Positions 55,430-64,000 of a DNA stretch of 64,000 nucleotides are shown here, in pieces. The translations under genes and the position numbers were made by a program. The notes below the pieces were generated by a model. The model worked only from the letters and a program-made list of their open reading frames with translations. It had not been told where the DNA came from and searched no databases. Where the stretch lies: positions 62,001 to 126,000 of the forward strand of contig NW_017566992.1 of the NCBI RefSeq assembly GCF_001661265.1, given 5' to 3'. Positions within the stretch are counted from its first letter, which is position 1. Each line of letters opens with the position of its first letter. The stretch is from Saitoella complicata NRRL Y-17804. Taxonomy: Eukaryota; Ascomycota; Saitoellomycetes; Saitoellales; Saitoellaceae.

Positions 55430-56600
55430 CGGAATCGATATCACGAATCAGATCCCTCTATCACAGGGCGAAGCCATTGCAGCTTCGGAAATGGTCTCGC
55501 GAGGTCAATAATGTCTTTTTTACTCAAATAAATCCGATTACGGGGGAAACTGAACATCATATCTCTGAGAGGCGGAGGTGAGCAGATAGCCAGTAGTGAA
55601 GGAGATCCTTCCTGGCGCCATAAACGCCTATCGAAACACCACGAAGCCTGATGCTCCGGAGATTCCTGCACAGGGTAAGCCATGAAACCTCCTCGTCTTG
55701 GAAAACGATATCCTCTCGATAGTGGAGGCGACAATGAGATTTCCAAAAAAAGACGAGGCGTGATGCCGAGCAAGTGGCTCGCAGCCCATGTTCTCAAGAT
55801 GCAGTACCTGTAAATTGTCCTTTCCAAGTCTCAAAAAGAAACCTGTGACAGATCCGGTATCGTAACACGTCTCTTATCCAGTGTCCGTTATTGCTGTAAT
55901 CGCGTTCATTTTGTGTTGGAGAACCGCTCAGGTGCCATATCTTTTATAGCATCAGCAAGGATTGGCGAGCACTCGTACGGCGGCGCATCAACGCCTGACG
56001 ACAACCGCAGTTCGAGCTTGATAAGAATCCAACTCTGAAGAACAATGCCAATGTCCTTTGAAACTGTGTCTCCGTTCACATGGAGAGCCGAGAACGATTC
56101 GATGGGAAGCTGTTGCAGAAGAGCTATCCCTCCATCGTTCCTCAAGAAACATTGAAAAGAGATTTTCAGTCGCTAAGTCGGCGGCAGTTAGATAACGCCT
56201 TCCAGTGCTCTACACCTAATTGCATCAATGGCGAACACGGAATAGACCTATATGTATTCAGGTCAGCTTTTCCAAACCGTCTACCTGTTAAAAATATCGA
56301 AATCATGGCGAATCTGTCATAAAATGGTGCCTCTCCCGTCGCTGTAATTCGTCGTTCTCGACCAAGAACCCACAACTTTCACTAAAGTATGCACGGATCG
56401 CAGGAGAACGACTTTGACACTCAGGATTAGTACTGACGGGGGAATCCCACACCTCCAGCGATGCGCCTCTTGATATATTTCTGCTGATATTGGACGCTGC
56501 GCTTCCCGGTTGGAATAAGGAAACGCCTCCAACTTCTAGGCGAGACTGGTGGGTGATCCGGTCGACATTGCGACACTTTGGGTGGTGTATTCTTGAATGA
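55430..56600 (-). pseudogene. F-box/LRR-like gene remnant, minus strand
   Basis: Readable stretches with leucine-rich character switch frame and contain stops: CRNVDRITHQSRLEVGGV, LRLGKDNLQVLHLENMGCEP, LLAICSPPPLRDMMFSF, and KDIIDLARPFPKLQWLRP. The spacing of these phrases is like fungal F-box/LRR proteins. No continuous gene can be drawn, even allowing introns. Assignment is tentative. Confidence 0.35.
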
Positions 56601-57190
56601 CGGTCCAACGGTTACTCAGGGATGAGTATGTTCAATTTACCGCCTTTCTCGCCAAAGGTTGTTCGATCAACCGTCACTTCGACACGATTGCAACTCCGCT
56701 ACTTTGGCGGCGAGTCCAATTCGCCGATTCCCACCCTACCGTCGCTCGCCGTCGGCAACTCGGGCGAACTTTTGCAAAAGCACTGCATTCTATTGCGAAG
56801 TTGAGGGACAAGCCAGCTAGGAAGCTAGACATTCCGGGCACTGGGCCGTTAGTTCATCAGCTTCACGTCAACGCGTTGTACCCGGACTATGCTCCGATGA
56901 ATATGAGGCCAAAAAGAAACTCAGCGACCTCGTTTACAGGGCTTTTGCTTAGATGCCAAATCTTAGCTCTTTGAGGTAAGGGCAATCCTCATTCTTGTCT
57001 GCCTCTTGTTAACACATATTCCGTTGGCGTTCAAATCCTTCTTTATCCCAAAGAGCGTATAGGACCCTCGCCAACAACTGTCGCAATTTGTCAGCTCTCA
57101 GTTTTGACTTCTGGCGAAAGCCACAGAACGTTGGTACAGACTTTGGTGTTTCCAATATGATTTACGCGCAAACGGACGTTATCACAGGTA
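56597..57190 (+). pseudogene. F-box-like gene remnant, plus strand
   Basis: Begins with RHFDTIATPLLWRRVQFAD, the phrase that typically follows the F-box in fungal F-box proteins, then PLVHQLHVNALYPDY. A shifted frame gives KKKLSDLVYRAFA and MPNLSSLR, and after a possible intron TLANNCRNLSALSFDF. It has at least one stop and one frame change, and lacks a recognisable F-box at its head, so it is likely dead. Confidence 0.45.
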
Positions 57191-57416
57191 TTGTCTGCCT
57201 TTGGAACGCTAAGATATGCTAAGATTGGGTAGCGGGAGTATCAAGTCAATGCGTGAGAACAATGGTTGTTGGGGTGGGAAACGAAAAAAGGGCGGGAGTG
57301 AACCGTGGTATCCTTGTATATGAGATAGTATTTGATAAGTTCACTGTCATTTACGTTGCAGGCGTTGCCGGTGGAAAAGCTCTACAGGGATCTCCGCCGA
57401 AGAGAAGGAAAAAGTG

Positions 57417-57495
57417 CTCCCTGACCGAGGATTGAACTCGGGTCCCGCGCGAGCCTGATGACAGGCGCGTATACTAGCCACTATACTATCAAGGA
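57417..57495 (-). tRNA. tRNA-Asp(GTC) with 7-nt intron
   Basis: The acceptor TCCTTGA pairs with TCAGGGA (one G-T), discriminator G. The T arm is CCGAGTTCAATCCTCGG. The anticodon stem CGCGC/GCGCG encloses CTGTCA plus seven extra bases TCAGGCT (57458-57452) and C. Removing them leaves a standard 72-nt tRNA. Confidence 0.88.
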
Positions 57496-57811
57496 TGGTT
57501 GAGAACTAAAAATCGTCCGTTATTTATGCAGCACACACATGAACAAGATGCGTAAAACCATGATTTGATATTTTTTTCGCCGTGGCATCCTGGGCACCCT
57601 CCATAGAACGTCCCTTCAAGTGTCTCAAGCTGAACTTGTCATGTATAGACAGAAAGAGATACGTTATGTATAGTCACGTCGTGGGAGTTTCACGGTTTCC
57701 CCGGACTCCAACCCTGACTTGCGCGAGTCGTCGCAGCAGGCCCGAAAAGTCCGCGCCAGCGTGTAACGTAGACATCCAGACTCTACCAGCCGAGATTGTC
57801 GCCAATTTACC
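57496..57811. other. promoter region of mitochondrial LeuRS gene
   Basis: No gene supported. A plus-strand open frame (57582-58115) overlaps the LeuRS start in another frame and is not convincing. Confidence 0.45.
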
Positions 57812-60568
57812 ATGTCGGCCCTTCTACGGATGGCAAGAATCATTCCAGGTGCCAGGTCATCATCATGTCAATACATGCGATCTACCTCCTGTGCGTCCCA
57901 ATTGCGATTCATCGCAGCGCAGGCATACCCTGATCGACTTGACTATTCGGCAGTCGAATCAAAATGGCTTGCCAAATGGAAGGCGGAGAAAGAGCAAAAC
58001 ATCAAGGATACTGCTACCAGTAAAAAGGACAAGTTCTATGTGCTCAGTATGTTCCCTTATCCAAGTGGGACATTACATTTGGGACACTTGCGAGTATACA
58101 CAATCAGTGATGTGATCTCTCGGTTCCGAAAGATGCAAGGGTTTAATGTGAGCGAACCAGTTCTCTTTCAATGTTTATGATTCTTATATATCATTCAGGT
58201 CCTTCATCCAATGGGCTGGGATGCTTTCGGCCTTCCCGCCGAGAACGCAGCCATTGAACGCGGTATCTCGCCAGCCGAATGGACCGTCCAGAATATCGAG
58301 AAGATGCGTGGCCAGTTTCAGATGATGCTCGCCGATTTCGATTGGGAAAACGAAGTTACCACTTGTAGTCCAGACTACTACCGCTGGACACAAGATCTCT
58401 TCTTGCGGATGCACGAAGCAGGCTTGGTATACCGGAAGGCAGCGGTGGTCAACTGGGACCCGATCGACATGACCGTCCTTGCGAACGAGCAGGTTGATGC
58501 TGAGGGACGTTCGTGGAGATCTGGTGCAGTTGTCGAGAAAAAGAAGCTGGAACAGTGGTTCGTCAAAATCACAGATTTTGCAGAGCCTCTCCTGAGGGAT
58601 TTGGAGACATTGGAGGGCTGGCCACAGAGAGTGAAAACCATGCAGAAGAACTGGATTGGAAAGTCTTCTGGGGCAGAGTTCACGTTTCCTATCAACGCGC
58701 CTGATCTTCCACCAATACAGATCTTCACCTCTCGTCCCGATACTCTCATGGGTGTGCAATTTCTTGCGGTTTCAGCATCACATCCGGTCGTCAAGCACGT
58801 CAAAGACACTACCCAGGATGCTGCCCTACAAGCTTTTCTCGAGAAGATGCCGACATTGCCGGAGGACAGCAAAGCGGGTTTCAAGCTTCCCGGAATCACA
58901 GCCAAGCACCCTCTGGACGACACTCTAGACATACCAATCTACGTCGCACCGTATGTGTTGTCAGACTACGGCCACGGAGCGGTGATGGGTGTCCCCGGTC
59001 ACGATGTTCGCGACAACAGGTTCTGGAAAGAGAACGAGCCAGAGACACAAATCAATTACGTCATCAAAACCGAGGAGCTCACCGAAGGTGTCCCTACAGG
59101 TAAGAGTGGGGTGTTGACTGAAGCGAGCGGAAAGTTTTCATCGATGACGGTTAAGGAGGGCGGTAAAGCGATCGTCGCAGCAGCTCAAGCAAAGGGTTTG
59201 GGAAAGTGGAGTAAGCAGTGGAGATTACGTGACTGGTTGATTAGTCGACAGAGATACTGGGGTGCGCCTATCCCGATGATTCACTGTGGTTCTTGCGGTG
59301 TTGTGCCGGTGCCGAGGGAGGAACTGCCTGTGAAGTTACCTTTGGATATCGAGCTGACCGGACGGGGTGGGTCACCGTTGGGTAAACACGAGGACTTCTT
59401 GAATTGTAAGTGTCCCAAGTGTGGTGGTGCAGCGAAGCGGGATACAGATACCATGGATACCTTCGTTGATTCAAGCTGGTACTATATGCGATATGTCGAC
59501 CCCAAGAACACCCGAGCACCGTTCTCGTATGAGAAGGGAAGCAGAATGTTACCAGTGGAAGTGTACATTGGTGGAGTCGAGCATGCTATTCTTCACTTGC
59601 TGTACTCCCGTTTCTTCGCAAAGTTCACCGCGAAGAGTGGTATGTGGGATGGTGGAGACACTGCGGAGCCTTTCAAGAGATTGATCACCCAGGGCATGGT
59701 ACATGGAAAGACCTTTACTGATCCTGTCACTGGACGGTTCCTCAAGCCGGATGAGGTTGATTTGACTGACCCGAAGGTACCCAGATTGGTGTCAGACCAG
59801 ACGAAGACGCCAAACATCTCTTTCGAGAAGATGTCCAAGTCGAAATATAACGGAGTTGACCCCGAAGCTACGATTAAGGCCTATGGAGCTGATTGCACAA
59901 GAGCACACATCCTATTTACAGCACCTGTATCCGATGTGCTCGAGTGGGACGAGGATAAGATCGTTGGAATGCAAAGGTGGCTGTCACGGGTCTGGCGTGT
60001 CGTTACCTCTGCCGCAACCAGACTGGAGGACAAGAACGTACCAGCTTTACCAGCACTTCACGAGATGACCCCCGAAGAGAAGAAGGCGTGGAGGGACGTT
60101 CATCTTACTATCAAGATGGTTACTGAATCCATGAGTACAACGTACAGTTTGAATACGGTGGTATCTGATTTGATCAAGTTGACGAACGCGCTCACGGCGT
60201 ATACGTCAATAGGAGAGGCGTTACAGTACCATGCCGCGGTGACATTGGTCAAGCTTCTTGCTCCCATTGCGCCGGCTACAGCGGAGGAGAGTTGGACAGT
60301 TCTCGGCAAGGGAGCTACGGGAGGTATTTTCTCACAGCCGTGGCCGGAATTCAATGAAACGGCAACCAAGAGCAATGATATGAAGGTTGTACTACAAGTC
60401 AATGGAAAGATGAGGAAGGTTATTGAAGTCGACAGGGTGATGAGCGAGGACGAGATTAAGGAACTTTGCTGGAAGGAAGGAGCGCAATGGCTGGTCAGGC
60501 GCGACGGACAACAGCCGAAGAAGGTGATCATCGCGAATGGCGGAAGGATCGCAAACTTTGTTTTTTGA
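57812..60568 (+). CDS. NAM2: mitochondrial leucyl-tRNA synthetase (bacterial type)
   Basis: Class I synthetase charging mitochondrial tRNA-Leu; 901 aa. Exon 1 57812-58147, intron 58148-58198 (51 nt), exon 2 58199-60568. The N-terminal presequence [20 protein letters not shown] is basic and Ser-rich. HIGH motif as HLGHLRVY; the KMSKS motif is intact in [11 protein letters not shown]. The Zn-like CGSCGVVP and CKCPKCGG cysteines, the editing-domain [10 protein letters not shown], and the bacterial-type C-terminus are present. In yeast the homologue also helps splice mitochondrial introns; whether this holds here is unknown. Confidence 0.96.
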
Positions 60569-60813
60569 TACTTGAATTTCATGTCATCAACTACCGATAG
60601 ATAGATGAACACACTCAAGACATAATGAGAGCAAATGAACCAAGAAATTCGAAAGGACAAAACCGGATCAACGATTAGACATCCGAAATCCGCATTGTAT
60701 TTTGACCAAGAGCTCCAACGCCGAGAGAGCACTTTTGCAACCCATTAACACCTAGAAGTTACAAAAATGACCGAATTTATTGAAGGGTGACTCAAAACAA
60801 CAACAGACCGCAC

Positions 60814-61644
60814 TTAAGCCTTGAGGGCGAACTGTAGAAAAACACAACCATTAGCAACTGCACAACCTTTCAAACCATAAGAGGTAAAACTAACCTTGCG
60901 CTGAGGGAAGTGAATCAACTTCTTCTGCGCCTTCTCAGTAGTCAACCTGGACTCGTGCTTGTTCAAAGCCCTCCTCAAAGCCCTAGTCTTCTTGGCCCTC
61001 AAGTCAAGAGGAGCGTACTTCTTGGTAGAGTAGAAGATCTTCAACTGCTCGCGCTGGGTCTGGGTAATGACGGTGTTGATGCGAGCAATGTCCTTGCGAA
61101 CAGCGGTGATCTTGGTGAGCTTGGAGGCGGCGGCACCAGCGATCTTCTGAACGCGGAGGGAAGCGAGCTCCTGCTTGGCCTCCTCGAGCTGCTTGGTGAG
61201 CTCAGCCTTGGTCTTGTTGCGGAGTTCGTATGCCTTAACCTATTAGATGAGGTTTGTTAGTTATCTTCGATCCATACGAGAGAGATGGATTCCGTCGTTG
61301 CTGTTTGATTTGAACGCGAGGTGTTGGGATGCTGTTGGGTGCATTTGGTCGACGGACATGAACCTTTCCTTCCTCGACCCACAAACTCCTCAGTTTCGAT
61401 GATCGCACTCTCCGAGACGCTTCCCTCATCCATATCGCCATCCCAGCATCTCATTCCACCCCATTTTCACGCCCGATTCCCCCCAAGTCCGGCGCGATGC
61501 CCCTTCCCACCGTCGTACCTCCCAAACCCCATCCACCCATCCATCACTCCCAACACCCGATCCACCACATTACCACCGTCCGAACGACCGCAACAGCATT
61601 TCCGAGAGCGTATCAAACAGCAGCGACGTCGATTTACGTACCAT
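60814..61644 (-). CDS. RPL35: 60S ribosomal protein uL29 (L35)
   Basis: Exon 1 appears to be the ATG alone (61644-61642), followed by a 402-nt intron (61641-61240, GTACGT...TAG), exon 2 61239-60895, intron 60894-60832 (63 nt) and a six-codon last exon 60831-60814; 121 aa, the usual length. [35 protein letters not shown], and [20 protein letters not shown] are classic L35. Strong codon bias. Convergent with the LeuRS gene. The ATG-only exon is the least certain part. Confidence 0.93.
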
Positions 61645-61895
61645 CTTGAAGGATTTGTCGATCACGAGTCTCCTTCGCTGCACCGCGGTCGAGTCGTGAA
61701 TTTGCTGCTTGGAGGTGTGGCGCGTGCTGCACAGATGCAGGAGCTGCCTTGCAATTTAAAACACTTCGCATTAATAAAGTCAATGGAGCTGCGTATAATT
61801 ATGTTGGGTATAAATACCTACCGTCATCCTGACTCAATGATCCTTCCCCTCTACATTCGCGATCGTGCAAAGCTAGTAGCAGTGGACTCATCTAC

Positions 61896-62600
61896 CTATG
61901 ATTCTAACTGCCGCTCTCTTCGGAGGCTTTCCTTCCAGGCCTTGTGTGCGGCATCGTACTCCTCTTTCTGTTGGGCATACATCTTGACGTAGGGCTCCTT
62001 CTCCGCATCACTGAGCTTACGCCAGGCCTCACCAAGAAGTTTAGCGCCCACGCCGCCGGGCATGTGTTTGTCAATACCATACTCCGCAGACAACTTCGCG
62101 TCAGTCCTTACCGCCTTCGAAAAAAGGATAAACGATGTCGTAGGCTTCTTACCCTCGTAAACGGGCGCGGCTTCGGGTTGGTGGGCGGGACCATCAGGAA
62201 TAATCTTCTGCAGATTGTGCGCTTCGCGACGCGCGTTCTCGGCGGCCAATTCCTCGGGCGTCATGGAGTCGATAAACGCGCGCATTTCCTCGTCGTATTT
62301 CTCGATTCCGGCGCGAGCTTTTCTGTAGAGCCGGAGCTGCCTGGAGCGGGGCAGGGGTTCGAGCCAGCCAGCAGCGGTGTCGAGTTTGGCTTTGTCCAGG
62401 ATCTTGACACGGGCGGTATCGCTGTGGCCTTCGTCAGACCTCAAGATTGCGTGAGCCCAGGCGTAGTCGGGAGCCCGGGGGAGAGGCGTAGGGGGGGGAC
62501 CGGAGGTACGCTTGCTGTGTTTGGTGCGTGAGAAGAGGCTGTTGACGGGGACGCACACCCGGTGGACGGAGATGCGGGAGACGTTGCGAACGATGGACAT
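61896..62600 (-). CDS. mitochondrial HMG-box protein
   Basis: 234 aa, intronless. N-terminus MSIVRNVSRISVHRVCVPVN is a basic presequence. A single HMG box occupies about 148-226 (TTSFILFSKAVRTDAKLS ... LLGEAWRKLSDAEKEPYV), preceded by a charged helical region (YDEEMRAFIDSMTPEELAAE). Likely a mitochondrial nucleoid DNA-binding protein, functionally like Abf2/TFAM but with one box; a nuclear role is the alternative. Divergent from PRP5. Confidence 0.8.
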   Translation of the reverse strand: MSIVRNVSRISVHRVCVPVNSLFSRTKHSKRTSGPPPTPLPRAPDYAWAHAILRSDEGHSDTARVKILDKAKLDTAAGWLEPLPRSRQLRLYRKARAGIEKYDEEMRAFIDSMTPEELAAENARREAHNLQKIIPDGPAHQPEAAPVYEGKKPTTSFILFSKAVRTDAKLSAEYGIDKHMPGGVGAKLLGEAWRKLSDAEKEPYVKMYAQQKEEYDAAHKAWKESLRRERQLES

Positions 62601-62827
62601 GATGGTTGATACCTAAGAGACGAAGAAGGATGTTAGACGTTTGAAGACGATGATGCTTCGCGTACTCATGCGATCGCGTCGTCGCGTACGCGAGACTCGC
62701 CCCCCCTTGACGATAAGCTCTCACCCGCGGCCGCAGCCCCCTGGCAATTGCAACACCCTGCACCTCCCCGGACTTGCCCTCGAGAAACCACCAAAAAAAC
62801 ACAGGCCATCCGCATACATTCCCTACA

Positions 62828-64000
62828 ATGGCTCGCTACAGATCACGGAGCCGTACTCCAGACTCGGCATCAAAACGGCACCGTTCCTCCTATGATTCCC
62901 ATTCCCGTGATCGCGAGCGCGAATACGACTCCCGTGGTTCCAGTGACAGGAGGCGAGACCGGGATCGGGACTATACCCACGACGACCGCGATAAAAGACG
63001 AGACCGGGACCGCTACGATGGCGGGGAGAGATCCCATGATGACAGGAGGCAGAGAGACAGGTACGATGACCGTAGGTACCGTGCCTCGGAGCGCGACCAC
63101 CGCGACAGGGATAGGGATCGAGACAGGCGGAGGGATTACGATCGCGATGATAGGGGCTCGAGGACGGAGAGGAAGAGCGTGGAGCCTTCGCGTACGACGC
63201 CGCTGCGGGCTGAACCTGAACTACAGTCACAGTCTCCGAAACCCACGTCGACGACGACGGCGACGGCAGTTACAGTTACGCCAACGCCCCCGGTTGAGGA
63301 TGAGAAAATCCGGCAACGGCGTGAACGACTCGAGGCTTGGAAGAAGAAGAAGGCTGAGGAGGCTGCTGCCGCAATTATGACAACAACTACAGCCACAACA
63401 ATAGCTACGACTTCAGTTCAGGCTGAGACGAAGGCACAGGCAAAGACTACTCCGACCGTGGTGAACTTAGCGCCCGAGTCCGCTGCTCCACCTTCTCGTT
63501 CAGACCAGGTGAAAGCTAACTTTGCTCCAGTTGCTCAGATACGATCTACAGGTGTGTATTTACCCCCGTCCTCCTTCTTTGCATCCGTTAACATCGGCTC
63601 TCCAGGTTCCGCAATCGCCTCCCAAGGCCTCTCCGGCTTCGGTATCGGCATGGGTCTCAGTGGCGCGAAGAAGTCGAGTGGGGTGAAGGGACTGTCCTTT
63701 GATGACGACGAAGGATCGACAAGGAAACTCGCGAAATTACCGAGCTTTGACTTAGGTGAGGAAGATTCTAAGCCTGACGTTTTCGCTGAGCAAGCTGAAG
63801 GTGAAGAGATGGAAGATGTTGAACAAACACAAACACCCCCAAGGCCCGCTCAGGAAGCGGAGGAGGAGGATGAAGATATTGATCCGTTGGATGCGTTCAT
63901 GAATGGATTGGAAACGAAAAAGGCTGTGTCCGCGCCCGAGACAAGGGGTGAGGCGATTATGTCAGATGACGACGGCGCAGGCACCTCGAGTGACGACGCG
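62828..64000 (+). CDS. PRP5: pre-mRNA splicing DEAD-box helicase Prp5 (DDX46), N-terminal part
   Basis: Exon 1 62828-63551, intron 63552-63605 (54 nt), exon 2 from 63606 open to the window edge. The N-terminus is an RS/RD-rich domain (MARYRSRSRTPDSASKRH), then the helix IRQRRERLEAWKKKKAEE, a Thr-rich linker, and the acidic DEDIDPLDAFMNGLE motif. The last two are characteristic of Prp5/DDX46 upstream of the helicase core, which lies beyond the window. Prp5 promotes U2 snRNP pairing with the branch site. Confidence 0.85.
   Translation, partial: MARYRSRSRTPDSASKRHRSSYDSHSRDREREYDSRGSSDRRRDRDRDYTHDDRDKRRDRDRYDGGERSHDDRRQRDRYDDRRYRASERDHRDRDRDRDRRRDYDRDDRGSRTERKSVEPSRTTPLRAEPELQSQSPKPTSTTTATAVTVTPTPPVEDEKIRQRRERLEAWKKKKAEEAAAAIMTTTTATTIATTSVQAETKAQAKTTPTVVNLAPESAAPPSRSDQVKANFAPVAQIRSTGVYLPPSSFFASVNIGSPGSAIASQGLSGFGIGMGLSGAKKSSGVKGLSFDDDEGSTRKLAKLPSFDLGEEDSKPDVFAEQAEGEEMEDVEQTQTPPRPAQEAEEEDEDIDPLDAFMNGLETKKAVSAPETRGEAIMSDDDGAGTSSDDA

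Noticed and set aside
57582-58115. Plus-strand frame with an F-box-like phrase ([10 protein letters not shown]) before LeuRS
   Set aside because: It overlaps the LeuRS start in another frame and has no other support; the phrase is probably chance.

Overview
The window is nuclear DNA from a fungus. It carries fungal-type genes (Cch1 calcium channel, O-acetylhomoserine sulfhydrylase, mevalonate kinase, Med13, Cox19), short introns of about 47-80 nt with GT...AG ends and CTAAC/CTGAC-like branch sites, and intron-containing tRNA genes. The gene content fits an ascomycete, possibly an early-diverging, intron-poor one; the exact clade is inference.

Layout: 1-5.1 kb, 3' part of CCH1. 5.1-13.6 kb, aldehyde dehydrogenase, an unknown small protein and the very large ribosome-biogenesis factor Urb1/Npa1. 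13.9-18.8 kb, a spliced mitochondrial Zim17/Hep1-type zinc-finger gene, divergent from a 4E-T/Eap1-like eIF4E-binding protein, then O-acetylhomoserine sulfhydrylase. 19.1-27.4 kb, tRNA-Leu(CAA), an IBtk-like ankyrin/RCC1/BTB protein and a SNF2 ATPase whose N-terminal part is interrupted by a (CTG)21 tract. 27.9-32.9 kb, a six-exon 2-oxoglutarate/Fe(II) oxygenase, a decayed unrecognised gene block and a zinc alcohol dehydrogenase. 34.4-39.8 kb, two head-to-head long coiled-coil proteins. 40-46.7 kb, argininosuccinate synthase, beta-tubulin, a single-pass membrane protein, Rpn7 and Cox19. 47-54.7 kb, Med13 divergent from mevalonate kinase, then mitochondrial uL22m divergent from a mitochondrial rhomboid protease. 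55-57.5 kb, a gene-poor stretch with a second identical tRNA-Leu, F-box/LRR-like remnants and tRNA-Asp. 57.8-64 kb, mitochondrial leucyl-tRNA synthetase, uL29/L35, a mitochondrial HMG-box protein and the 5' part of PRP5.

The genes are mostly housekeeping and form no operon or biosynthetic cluster. The gene order alternates between convergent pairs with short 3' spacers and divergent pairs sharing 140-470 bp. Several genes act in mitochondria (Zim17, Cox19, uL22m, rhomboid, LeuRS, HMG-box). Two amino-acid biosynthesis genes (MET17-like, ARG1-like) both carry a TGACTC general-control element 106 bp upstream of the ATG. I found no clearly novel system. The most useful second looks are the (CTG)21 tract, the 7-nt tRNA-Asp intron, the matching TGACTC sites, a 14-nt tubulin microexon and the decayed blocks.
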